Assembly: GCF_028867965.1 (NCBI RefSeq)
Contig: NZ_JAPQNT010000002.1
Coordinates: forward strand, 1 to 64,000
Origin: Flavobacterium sp. SUN046
Lineage (GTDB): Bacteria > Bacteroidota > Bacteroidia > Flavobacteriales > Flavobacteriaceae
DNA length: 64,000 bases
Direction of reading: 5' to 3'
This document shows positions 6,951 through 15,126 of the stretch, one piece after another; position 1 is the stretch's first letter; every line of letters begins with the position of its first letter. The translations under genes were made by a program, and so were the position numbers. The notes below the pieces were generated by a model, which had not been told where the DNA came from, ran no database searches, and was given only the letters and a program-made list of their open reading frames with translations.

Positions 6951-8842
6951 TATAAATATTCAGTTATATCAATTTTTTCTTTGTTGTACTCGTCAATTTC
7001 TTTTTGTGAATCCTGTTTGTGTTCATTCGCTTTTTTGTCAACATCTTTCTTTAGCCTTTTAATTACAATTTTAGCATTATCTTGAATAATGTTAGATTCA
7101 TTTTTTCGGTCTTTATGTTGACCTCTCGAATCGACTAAAAGCAATTTTGCTAGCGTATCGTTTAACTCTGGTTGTCTTAATAAATTTTCTACTATAGTTG
7201 CATTTTCAGAGCGTTTATTTGTTATGTATTCAATTATTTGATTATTATATTCTGTTATATTTTGTAATTGTTTTGCATCGTTTTCAGAACGTTCGGCAAG
7301 TGCCATTGGCTGTATGTGTTTTTGTTGCAAAATAAATTGATATGTACCTATTTCATTAATAAGTTTACCGTTTTTAGAATTAGCATTGATTACCAATATT
7401 TGTGATAGGTCATTAGAATCATATTTTATACACCAGTCATTATGTGATAGCTTTCTAAAATTAATATCAAAACTATCATAAACGAGTTCTTGACCTTGCA
7501 ATTTGGTTATTAAACCAGCTCCGGTTAATCGATTGGTATATCCTGTACTTTCACCCAGTACTTTTAAATACATTTCAAATGTCATTTCCGATTTATATTC
7601 AACTGGAACATTTAACCATTGGTTAATATATTCATCTCTTTTTTTGGCACGTTCCAACTCTATAGCAGATATTAATTGCTGTTTACAACCCTCTTTATCG
7701 GGAAACTGATTACGAATTTTATTCAAGTATTCTGTATTTGGTTGGTTTTTAGAACCTGAATTTACATTGTGCCCTGACCAGTTCTGGAACATTTGACAAT
7801 ATTCTTTATTAAATCTATTAAAATAAGGCTCGATTATTTTGGCTTTTGCGTTCTTTACTTTTGCAGGTGTGTAGTGTGTTGTGCAAGCTTCATAAATAGG
7901 CTTTAAAACACTAATACTGTAATTGTCTGTTTGTAGTTGATATGGTCTAAAAAAGCTACCAAACAAAGCTTTAGTATGTTGAAAAGCGTTTCTTAATGCC
8001 TCTTTAATTAGTTGTGGTGTTTCGTGAGTTCCAATTGCATAACCTACTGGATATTTATTAAATGGATCTAAAATAAGCACCACATTCAATCTATTATGAT
8101 AAGTTGTTATTGAGTAACCTTTTTTATTTGTTGTGGTAGATTGGTAAAGTAGTTCTGCATCCCATCCGTCCATTGTCCAATATAGCATTGGTTTGGTTGG
8201 TGCAGTACGTTTATTTTGCATCAATAATGTATTTGATAGTGCATTTGTTCCTTTACGTCCTGCAATTATAACAAGTTTGTTAGCTTCTTTTCTGTTAGCA
8301 ATAGTTTGAGCTGTAATAGTTTTCCATCCCAATTTTTTACAAATTAGATTGTAAACATTGGCTATTTGTTTATTATCAAAATTTTGATGTTTTGCCAGTA
8401 GTTCATCAATAAGAGAGGTTTGTTCATTATCTTTTATTTTTGAGGCATTTTTATTATCTAATCTTTTATCAATTATTGCGGAATAACCCTGTTTTAAATA
8501 TTTTTCAATTTGGGTTCTTAAAGCTCTCGAGCTTTTGGGTAATTTGTGCGGAACATCATTAAAAGCATTTACATCATTAGATAAAGTTTCCCAAATATTA
8601 TTTATTTTACCATCTACATAATCTTCATAGCTTTTTTTGTTTTTTTTTATTTTGACTACAGTATTTAAAACCGAAGCATTATTAGTATAAATTTCAACCA
8701 TTTTAAAAGAAAGCCTTTTGTTTAAATCACTATAATAATGATTTGAGAAAAAATCAAATGCTTTATTGTCATACTCAAAAAATAATTTAAAAAAATTGAT
8801 TTTTGATGTGTTAACGATGCTTTTTGAATTATTTGCACTCAT
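6950..8842 (-). CDS. Mu-like DDE transposase (rve integrase core)
   Basis: A 630-residue transposase. The rve catalytic core has acidic residues consistent with a DDE triad: D225 (YWTMDGWD), D306 (LQTDNYS) and E338 (KIIEPYF). The N-terminal 200 residues are probably DNA-binding modules (KLPKSSRALRTQIEKYLKQG). A C-terminal extension of about 250 residues includes a beta-rich region and a lysine-rich tail likely to contact the ATPase. Size, order and coupling to a MuB-like ATPase identify a Mu-like replicative transposition pair rather than a simple IS. The promoter upstream carries a repressor operator. All motifs look intact, so the protein may be active. Confidence 0.88.
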   Translation of the reverse strand: MSANNSKSIVNTSKINFFKLFFEYDNKAFDFFSNHYYSDLNKRLSFKMVEIYTNNASVLNTVVKIKKNKKSYEDYVDGKINNIWETLSNDVNAFNDVPHKLPKSSRALRTQIEKYLKQGYSAIIDKRLDNKNASKIKDNEQTSLIDELLAKHQNFDNKQIANVYNLICKKLGWKTITAQTIANRKEANKLVIIAGRKGTNALSNTLLMQNKRTAPTKPMLYWTMDGWDAELLYQSTTTNKKGYSITTYHNRLNVVLILDPFNKYPVGYAIGTHETPQLIKEALRNAFQHTKALFGSFFRPYQLQTDNYSISVLKPIYEACTTHYTPAKVKNAKAKIIEPYFNRFNKEYCQMFQNWSGHNVNSGSKNQPNTEYLNKIRNQFPDKEGCKQQLISAIELERAKKRDEYINQWLNVPVEYKSEMTFEMYLKVLGESTGYTNRLTGAGLITKLQGQELVYDSFDINFRKLSHNDWCIKYDSNDLSQILVINANSKNGKLINEIGTYQFILQQKHIQPMALAERSENDAKQLQNITEYNNQIIEYITNKRSENATIVENLLRQPELNDTLAKLLLVDSRGQHKDRKNESNIIQDNAKIVIKRLKKDVDKKANEHKQDSQKEIDEYNKEKIDITEYL

Positions 8843-8885
8843 TAGTTCGTTTTTTTATTGTTGCTGTTGTTACAAAAATATAACA

Positions 8886-8893
8886 CAAAAGTA
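8886..8893 (-). promoter_or_regulatory. -7 promoter box of the transposase operon
   Basis: The minus strand reads TACTTTTG, a full TAnnTTTG match, about 43 bp ahead of the transposase start. It overlaps the operator palindrome at 8892-8909 by two bases, the same overlap as between the -7 box at 5459-5466 and its operator. Confidence 0.6.
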
Positions 8894-8909
8894 GTATTTA
8901 TTTATACTA
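8892..8909. promoter_or_regulatory. Palindromic operator upstream of the transposase
   Basis: TAGTATTTATTTATACTA has 6-bp inverted arms (TAGTAT/ATACTA) around a 6-bp centre and matches the operator beside the repressor gene at 16 of 18 positions. It lies on the upstream edge of the transposase -7 box, so binding of the 5495-5980 repressor here would shut off transposition genes. Confidence 0.7.
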
Positions 8910-9077
8910 AAAAATATGTTTATGGAAAAAAAATAGACTAATTCTTTAAATTGTATTCTGTTAGAATCCTGCGCACAACCCTAAAATTAAAAAAACATAT
9001 TTTTTCATCATTTTAATGATGCGAGGAAATAGCTTTTAAATAATTATTAAATGTCAATTAAACCTATATTAATAGTC

Positions 9078-9335
9078 ATTTAAAAACCTAAAATAAATGC
9101 CTTATTACTCATAAAAGCGGGTATTAGTGTCAATTCTAGCGGTTGAGAAAACATAAATACCTAAAAACCAATAGTGTAGAGTATTTTATTTGTTTTTTTA
9201 TATAATTATAGGGTATATTTTCAATGTTTTTTACGCTTTATTTGATTTTTTTTGGTTGTTATGGGTATTAAAATACATATTATCAAACATCCTTTTAGGT
9301 AACCCATTAGGTAACGCATTAGGTAACCCATTTAT
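9078..9335. repeat. Iteron module, copy 1
   Basis: About 255 bp that recur 337 bp downstream (9415-9672) without any insertion or deletion. The most conserved blocks are around 9090-9116, 9181-9227 and 9254-9274. The module ends in three 12-bp direct repeats of AGGTAACCCATT (9297-9332; the middle one reads AGGTAACGCATT). A TTG at 9190-9192 and TATATTTT at 9214-9221, 21 bp apart, resemble a rightward promoter. Confidence 0.85.
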
Positions 9336-9414
9336 AAAATAATAGCTTTTTTTCATTTTTTACCAGAATCAACAAAAGACAGTTTAAATACTATTTAAAA
9401 TGAAGTTAATCTGC

Positions 9415-9672
9415 ATTTTAAAACCTAAAATAAATGCCTTATTACTCATAAAAACAGGTATTAGTGTCAATTATATCAGTTTATAAAACGTAAACCACTA
9501 AAAACCAACACAATATAGTATTTTATTTGTTTTTTTATATAATTATAGGGTATATTTTCAATGTATTTTGTGATTTATTTTAGTTTTTTAGGTTGTTATG
9601 GGTATTAAAATAGATATTATGTAACCTACTTTTAGGCAACCCTACAGGCAACCCTAAAGGACATCCTATAAT
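9415..9672. repeat. Iteron module, copy 2
   Basis: The second copy of the module, in the same orientation and in exact register with copy 1 (offset 337). Its iterons read AGGCAACCCTAC, AGGCAACCCTAA and AGGACATCCTAT (9634-9669), so the 12-bp period is kept although bases have diverged. The promoter-like TTG...TATATTTT spacing is also preserved. Conservation of blocks and spacing despite drift elsewhere suggests a selected binding or RNA function. Confidence 0.85.
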
Positions 9673-9870
9673 ATAATTTATATTTTGTGATTTAAAACAA
9701 AACAGCCAAAAAATAAAGCTAATATTCATTTTTAGACTTTTAAAATAAGGCGTTTTTAGGCTGTAATGTCCTTATTTATATAGGATTTTATTGTTAAATG
9801 GAAGTAAGTGTATTAAATCAAGCGCTTTTCACTTTAAAACGGTAGTATAATGGTAGTAAAAAGTAGTAAA

Positions 9871-9977
9871 TGGAAGTTTTGTTTTTTAATCAATTTTAAG
9901 ACATTTTTATCTTAAGTATTGATTTTATTGGTTTTTTCGACCTTTTTTTATTAGTATTCTTTTGGAAGTTTTGTTTT
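9871..9977. repeat. Direct repeats TGGAAGTTTTGTTTT flanking a stem-loop
   Basis: The 15-mer TGGAAGTTTTGTTTT occurs at 9871-9885 and at 9963-9977. Between them AATCAA..TTAAGA pairs with TCTTAA..TTGATT (9888-9924). Related GGTAGTA and GGAAGT motifs precede (9797 onward). They could be transposase-binding sites near an element end, but this is inference. Confidence 0.5.
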
Positions 9978-10084
9978 AGCCCCTATAAATGTACAAAAAT
10001 TACTATGCAAACATACTAAAACTTATTTGTTAAATAAATGTTAAATTTAAGTACTTTGTAATACATAATACCTTTTTTTGGTTG

Positions 10085-10092
10085 TATCTTTG
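10085..10092 (+). promoter_or_regulatory. -7 promoter box upstream of the DUF4870 gene
   Basis: TATCTTTG matches the TAnnTTTG -7 consensus 73 bp ahead of the start at 10166. No well-spaced -33 TTG is seen (the nearest are 26 bp away or too close). Confidence 0.5.
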
Positions 10093-10165
10093 TATAAGAA
10101 ATTAATAAGCTATCTATAGTATTATAAGTTTTGAGTTTTAATCATCAATCAATAAATCAAAAAAA

Positions 10166-10636
10166 ATGATCACCTCTAACGAAAAAACAATCTCAGCAGT
10201 AACACACTTAAGTACATTAAGTCAGTATTGTATTCCATTTGGGAATTTTATTTTGCCAATTGTAATTTGGAGTTCCAAAAAAAAGGATTCTGAATTTATA
10301 GATTATAACGGAAAACAAACCTTAAATTTTCAATTAAGTATTTTTTTATACACTGTTGTTTTGGGAATAATTGCAATTCCGATAATAATTTATACTGTTA
10401 TGAAAAATGCAACTGTTGAACATGGTTTATTTGATAACAATTTTTCTGATCACGATTTTGTTTTCGAAAATATTCGTAGAGGCGATTTTACTGGAATAGC
10501 AATTCTAGCAATTTTAGCGATTGTTTTTTTCGGATTTCTAAAAATCATGGAATTCATCTTAGTAATTTATGCAGCAGTGAAAGCATCGAATGGCGAACAA
10601 TATAAATATCCGTTAAGCATTCCTTTCTTTAAATAA
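10166..10636 (+). CDS. DUF4870 domain membrane protein
   Basis: A 156-residue integral membrane protein with about three to four hydrophobic segments (around residues 20-35, 52-75 and 108-140). It contains the DUF4870 pattern in which an N-terminal THLSTLSQYCIPFGNFILP stretch is followed by FIDYNGKQTLNFQLS. The family is widespread in Bacteroidota and has no established biochemical role. It lies 89 bp ahead of a PadR regulator and the PspC-domain gene, with which DUF4870 genes are often grouped, pointing to envelope homeostasis. A conserved -7 box precedes it. Confidence 0.85.
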   Translation: MITSNEKTISAVTHLSTLSQYCIPFGNFILPIVIWSSKKKDSEFIDYNGKQTLNFQLSIFLYTVVLGIIAIPIIIYTVMKNATVEHGLFDNNFSDHDFVFENIRRGDFTGIAILAILAIVFFGFLKIMEFILVIYAAVKASNGEQYKYPLSIPFFK

Positions 10637-10725
10637 TAATCATCATCAATCAATCATCCGAATCTGAACTAATTTCAGATTAAATCAAAAAATGAACAGT
10701 TTAATTAAAAAATCAAAATCACATT

Positions 10726-11055
10726 ATGAACATTGAAAACACAAAAGCTCAAATGCGTAAAGGTGTTTTGGAGTTCTGCATCTTATCCGTTTTAAAAGAA
10801 AAAGAAGCGTACACATCTGAAATACTAGACACTTTAAAAAACGCGAAATTGCTTGTAGTAGAAGGTACCGTTTATCCGCTATTGACAAGATTAAAAAATG
10901 ACGGTTTGCTCAACTATCGTTGGGAAGAATCAACATCGGGTCCGCCAAGAAAGTACTACGAATTAACCGAATTAGGAAAAACATTTTTAAACGAATTAAA
11001 CGGCACATGGACAGAACTGTCTGACGCTGTAAACATTATAACCAATCAAAAATAA
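10726..11055 (+). CDS. PadR-family transcriptional regulator
   Basis: A 109-residue winged-helix protein covering a full PadR domain: the N-terminal helix RKGVLEFCILSVL, the recognition region VVEGTVYPLLTRLKNDGLL, and the wing with SGPPRKYYELTELGK. PadR proteins are small dimeric repressors that often control neighbouring membrane genes. Only 5 bp separate it from the PspC-domain gene, so it is probably the local autoregulator of this four-gene group. Confidence 0.92.
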   Translation: MNIENTKAQMRKGVLEFCILSVLKEKEAYTSEILDTLKNAKLLVVEGTVYPLLTRLKNDGLLNYRWEESTSGPPRKYYELTELGKTFLNELNGTWTELSDAVNIITNQK

Positions 11056-11060
11056 CAATC

Positions 11061-12821
11061 ATGAACAAAACAGTAAATATTAATATAGGTGGTTTATTTT
11101 TTCATATAGATGAAGATGCATTCCAAAAATTGTCAAGATATTTTGATGCTATAAAACGTTCACTTTCTAATTCTTCAGGTAAAGATGAAATTATGAAAGA
11201 TATTGAAATGCGTGTTGCCGAACTATTTACAGAAAGACAAAAAAGTGACAAACACGTTATCAATACTAAAGATGTTGACGAAGTAGTTACCGTTATGGGA
11301 CAACCTGAAGATTATCGAATTGACGATGATGCTTCTGAGTCTACAGCAACTAATTTTAATTCGAAAAACAAACTAAAAAAATTATATCGCGACAAAGAAC
11401 GTGGTTCAATAGCTGGAGTTTGTACTGGTTTAGGATATTATTTTGGTATTGATGCTACTTGGATAAAAATTGCATTTCTTGCTACAGCATTTGCAGGATT
11501 TGGTTTTGGAATTGTAGTATATGTAATTCTGTGGATAGCTACTCCTGAAGCAATTACAACTTCAGAAAAATTAGAAATGAGAGGCGAGGCGGTAACAATT
11601 TCTAATATCGAAAAAAAAGTCCGTGAAGAGTTTGAAAGTGTTTCTGAAAAATTTAGAAATGTAAATTATGACGAACTTGGAAACAAAGTAAAGTCTACAG
11701 CTGGTTCAGCAGGAAGTAAAATTGGCGATGTATTTATATCAATTTTCGGTGCATTTGCAAAAGTTTTAGGTGCATTAATTTTAGTAGTTTCATCCATTTC
11801 ACTTTTTGGAATTTGCGTTGCTTCAATTGTTTTAATGTTTTCTTCATCATTGCCACAAAATACGATTATCAATCACATTAGTACACCAATTGGTTTAGAA
11901 ACACCGCTTTGGCTTCAAGGAATTTTATTTCTTTTTGCCTTCGGAATTCCGTTTTTCTTCTTACTAATTTTAGGATTGAAATTATTGGTAACCAATTTAA
12001 AATCAATAGGCAATATTGCTAAATATTCGTTGTTAGGCGTTTGGATAATTGCAGTTGGAATTCTAGTTTCATTAGGAATCAGTGAGTTTACACAAATTTC
12101 ATCTGAAGCAAAAGATGTGAAAAAAGAAGTAATTTCAATTGCTCCAACCGACACTTTATTTGTAAAATTTAAAAATAATGATTTCTATTCTAAAAATAAT
12201 AATCACCACACCGATTTTAGATTGACACAAGATGAAAACAATAAAGAAATTATCTATTCTAACAATGTAACGATTGAAATTTTAAAAACAGATGAGACTT
12301 TGCCTTACATTCAAGTTGAACGTTGGGCTTACGGAAAATCTCCAGATGAAGCTAAGAAAAGAGCAGAAAAAATTAAATATGGCTACAAAGTTTTAGGTAA
12401 CCAATTACTATTAGATGATTATTTATTGACAGAATTTGGAAATAAATTTAGAAATCAACACGTTGAATTGTATCTTTACTTACCAAAAGGAACACTATTC
12501 AAATTGGATGAAAATGTTCAAAATTATGATAACTCAGACAACAGTTTCTTTAATTTACATTACACTTCTGGTGATTACATTTACAAAGTTGGTGATTCAC
12601 AAGTAAAATGCTTGAATTGTCCAAAAAGCGAAAATGAATACAATGATGTTGAAGGTGTTGACAATGATAGTATTGATACAGAAGATGTTAGTGTGATTAA
12701 TGAAAATGATTCTATCAAAACTGTTTCAGTAAAAATAAACGGAAAAGAAGTAATTCAAACTACAACAGGAAAACCTGGAAGTTTAACTATAAAAGATGGT
12801 GTAATCGTTAAAAACAAATAG
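11061..12821 (+). CDS. PspC-domain membrane protein
   Basis: A 586-residue protein. Residues 1-95 form a soluble N-terminal module (MNKTVNINIGGLFFHIDED). Residues about 110-165 form a PspC domain (YRDKERGSIAGVCTGLGYYF, then FGIVVYVILWIATPEA). Three further hydrophobic segments follow between about 225 and 350. The C-terminal 230 residues are a hydrophilic, beta-rich, probably periplasmic domain. PspC proteins sense or buffer membrane stress. It is tightly spaced with PadR (5 bp) and with the GIN-domain lipoprotein (2 bp), so the three form one operon. Confidence 0.9.
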   Translation: MNKTVNINIGGLFFHIDEDAFQKLSRYFDAIKRSLSNSSGKDEIMKDIEMRVAELFTERQKSDKHVINTKDVDEVVTVMGQPEDYRIDDDASESTATNFNSKNKLKKLYRDKERGSIAGVCTGLGYYFGIDATWIKIAFLATAFAGFGFGIVVYVILWIATPEAITTSEKLEMRGEAVTISNIEKKVREEFESVSEKFRNVNYDELGNKVKSTAGSAGSKIGDVFISIFGAFAKVLGALILVVSSISLFGICVASIVLMFSSSLPQNTIINHISTPIGLETPLWLQGILFLFAFGIPFFFLLILGLKLLVTNLKSIGNIAKYSLLGVWIIAVGILVSLGISEFTQISSEAKDVKKEVISIAPTDTLFVKFKNNDFYSKNNNHHTDFRLTQDENNKEIIYSNNVTIEILKTDETLPYIQVERWAYGKSPDEAKKRAEKIKYGYKVLGNQLLLDDYLLTEFGNKFRNQHVELYLYLPKGTLFKLDENVQNYDNSDNSFFNLHYTSGDYIYKVGDSQVKCLNCPKSENEYNDVEGVDNDSIDTEDVSVINENDSIKTVSVKINGKEVIQTTTGKPGSLTIKDGVIVKNK

Positions 12822-12823
12822 TC

Positions 12824-13558
12824 ATGGTAAAATTCGTAATTTTTTGTACAAAAGTAATTTTAATTGCAATAACTACATTGTTATTTGCATCCTGCGGAAA
12901 TAATGTTTTCGACGGAATTAAAGGAAACGGTAACGTTCAAACCGAAAAAAGAACTCTAACCGATAAATTTACAAAAGTTGAAGTGAGTCGTGGTTTAGAA
13001 GTAATTCTTGAACAAGGCGACCAAGTTTTGGTAGAAGTTGAAGCCGATCAAAATTTGTTAAAACACATTACAACAAAGGTTGAAAACGGTACTTTATTAG
13101 TTTCATCCGATGAAAATATTTATAGCGCAGAAAAAGAAATCGTCAGAATAAAAATGCCAATAATTGAAGGCTTATCAACAACTAGCGGTTCTAATATTAA
13201 ATCTAAAAATAGTTTAAAAGGCACAACAATCTCGGTTTCATCAACAAGCGGAAGCGAAATTCAAGCCGATTTAGAATATGATTCAATCAGTACTGAAACT
13301 TCAAGTGGAAGTAACATTACAATTGCCGGAAAAGCATTGAAATTAAAAACTAATGCGTCCAGTGGAAGTGAAATAAATGCGAATGATTTATTAGCTAACG
13401 AAATAATTTCGCAAGCTACAAGCGGAAGCTCAATAGAGGTTCATCCATTATTAAATTTAGTAGCCAAATCCTCAAGTGGCGCATCAATTAATTACAGCGG
13501 AACTCCAAAAGTCATCACCAAAGAGGAAACTTCAGGCGGTAGCGTTTCAAGTAATTAA
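12824..13558 (+). CDS. Head GIN domain (DUF2807) lipoprotein
   Basis: A 244-residue lipoprotein: a hydrophobic signal segment ends in a lipobox (LLFASC, cysteine about residue 25), followed by a DUF2807 beta-helix-like domain. The domain shows repeated Ser-Gly motifs at regular intervals (TSGSNIK, TSGSEIQ, SSGSNIT, SSGSEIN, TSGSSIE), each probably one rung. The family is described as putative auto-transporter adhesin or head GIN; its function is not established. It follows the PspC gene by 2 bp, so it is probably the envelope output of this operon. A terminator follows. Confidence 0.88.
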   Translation: MVKFVIFCTKVILIAITTLLFASCGNNVFDGIKGNGNVQTEKRTLTDKFTKVEVSRGLEVILEQGDQVLVEVEADQNLLKHITTKVENGTLLVSSDENIYSAEKEIVRIKMPIIEGLSTTSGSNIKSKNSLKGTTISVSSTSGSEIQADLEYDSISTETSSGSNITIAGKALKLKTNASSGSEINANDLLANEIISQATSGSSIEVHPLLNLVAKSSSGASINYSGTPKVITKEETSGGSVSSN

Positions 13559-13583
13559 TATTATTTATTGTTTTAGTTGTACT

Positions 13584-13607
13584 AAATCCCAGCGAAAGTT
13601 GGGATTT
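13584..13607 (+). terminator. Rho-independent terminator
   Basis: AAATCCCA and TGGGATTT pair around an eight-base loop, followed by a short T run. It ends the PadR-PspC-GIN operon 26 bp past its last stop codon. Confidence 0.75.
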
Positions 13608-13777
13608 TTGTCATTGTAAAGAACAAAGCAATCTCATTTTAAAAATTCGAAAAATCTTATTTCAAAATCATCTCGTGCAAATTCATGCAATTTTTGTTCT
13701 TCTTCAACAAAAGTTAAACCATTTACAATTAACTTTAAATTACAACACTTTAATTGTAAATTTGAATAAAAAAGAAA

Positions 13778-14683
13778 ATGAAATTGCTAATTACCGGCGC
13801 AACCGGATTAATAGGAAATGAATTGGTTGCACTACTTTTAAAAAATAATCATACCGTACATTATTTAACTACTTCGCAATCAAAAATAAATAATAAACCT
13901 AATTATTTTGGTTTTTATTGGAATCCACAAGAAAGTAAAATCGATGAAAATTGTATTGAAGGCGTTGATGTAATTGTGCATCTTGCAGGCGCATCAATAT
14001 CTAAACGTTGGACGAATTCCTACAAACAAGAATTAATTGAAAGCCGAGTTTTATCTGCTAATTTATTATTTAATTTATTAAAGAAAACACCAAATCAAGT
14101 TAAGCATTATATTTCAGCATCTGGAACTGCAATTTATCCGGATAGCTATGATGTAATTTATGATGAAACTTCCAAACAAGTCGATACCTCATTTCTAGGT
14201 CACGTTGTTGTAAAATGGGAGGAAAGCGCCGATCAATTTAAACTACTGAATTTAAAAGTAACCAAACTTAGAACCGGAGTAGTTTTTTCAGAAAAAGGTG
14301 GCGCACTTCTCGAAATGATTAAACCAATAAAAATGTATTTTGGTTCTGGTTTCGGCTCAGGAAACCAAATGCAATCTTGGATTCATTTAACCGATATTGC
14401 CAACCTGTATTATTTTGTTATTCAAAACCAAATCGAAGGAATTCTCAACGCCGTTGCTCCAGAATATATAACCAATCAAGGACTTACAAAAGCATTGGCA
14501 AAACATTTAAAACGCCCATTATTTTTACCAAATGTGCCGCAATTTGTAATGAAATTAATTCTTGGTGAAATGTCTATTTTGCTTTTTAATAACAAAAAGA
14601 TTCTTCCTAAAAAAGCACTATCTTCTGGATTTCAATTCCAATTTGATACTGTCGAAAAAGCATTACAAAATATCATAAAATAA
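13778..14683 (+). CDS. TIGR01777-family NAD(P)-dependent epimerase
   Basis: A 301-residue short-chain dehydrogenase/epimerase-like protein. The nucleotide-binding motif GATGLIG (7-13) opens the Rossmann fold; VDVIVHLAGASISKRWT is typical of the TIGR01777 (YfcH/SulA-like) family; the C-terminal DUF1731 region includes LPKKALSSGFQF near the end. The substrate is unknown. It appears to be a single-gene unit, ending at a strong terminator. Confidence 0.9.
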   Translation: MKLLITGATGLIGNELVALLLKNNHTVHYLTTSQSKINNKPNYFGFYWNPQESKIDENCIEGVDVIVHLAGASISKRWTNSYKQELIESRVLSANLLFNLLKKTPNQVKHYISASGTAIYPDSYDVIYDETSKQVDTSFLGHVVVKWEESADQFKLLNLKVTKLRTGVVFSEKGGALLEMIKPIKMYFGSGFGSGNQMQSWIHLTDIANLYYFVIQNQIEGILNAVAPEYITNQGLTKALAKHLKRPLFLPNVPQFVMKLILGEMSILLFNNKKILPKKALSSGFQFQFDTVEKALQNIIK

Positions 14684-14714
14684 AAAAAGTTCCAGTTATC
14701 GCTGGAACTTTTTT
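14684..14714 (+). terminator. Rho-independent terminator
   Basis: AAGTTCCAG-TTATCG-CTGGAACTT is a perfect 9-bp stem followed by six Ts, starting immediately after the epimerase stop codon. Confidence 0.88.
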
Positions 14715-15077
14715 CATCATTGAATTAATAATATCTTGCGTCTTTCGACTAATTGTAAACCTTTTATAAGTCAAATATACACACTTCGAAAACGTAATAG
14801 TCTTAAAATTATATTAAATTTTATTTTTATTTTTTTTCAGCTCCACATTAGGCATTTTTTGTACCATTTTCCTACTATACACGTTACACAGCAACTGTTC
14901 CAAACGAAGTTCACTAAACTCCTCTGAAAATAGTAGCCCGAGAAGTAATCGGTGCTAAATTCAATCTTTAGGTTGCTAAAATCAGATTTCAACATAGCTT
15001 TCTTTCTTAAATATAAAATAAAAACTTTAGTGTATTCGTAATTTCTTTTTGGCTTTGTTCTAAAATCAAGTGACAAT

Positions 15078-15109
15078 TTGACATTATTAAAGAAATGGCA
15101 GTACTTTTG
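15078..15109 (+). promoter_or_regulatory. Promoter of grpE-dnaJ
   Basis: TTG (15078-15080) and TACTTTTG (15102-15109) match the Bacteroidota -33/-7 elements with 21 bp between them. Transcription would start about 10 bp before the first grpE ATG. The rest of the 440 bp between the epimerase and grpE shows no gene I trust. Confidence 0.65.
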
Positions 15110-15126
15110 CAATCCAAAAAGTCGAA

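Larger units (their letters stand above)
8930..10084. other. Gene-free right flank of the Mu-like element, rich in repeats
   Basis: No convincing gene lies in this stretch. It holds a CATCATT/AATGATG hairpin (9006-9021), the duplicated iteron module described separately, a series of GGTAGT/GGAAGT motifs (9797-9977) and a stem-loop (9888-9924). In Mu the transposase-binding end sites and enhancer lie upstream of the repressor/transposase block, so this region is the natural place to look for the element end, but I could not fix a boundary or a target-site duplication. Confidence 0.6.

Noticed and set aside
6950..8842. Tn7-like TnsB/TnsC assignment
   Set aside because: The ATPase has an N-terminal helix-turn-helix as in MuB, and no tnsA, tnsD or tnsE genes are seen.
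1820..9845. A possible target-site duplication, CTTTTTCACTTTAAA near 1825 and GCTTTTCACTTTAAA near 9825
   Set aside because: Similar AT-rich text, but one copy has a mismatch, and the distance does not fit element ends convincingly; kept only as a hint.
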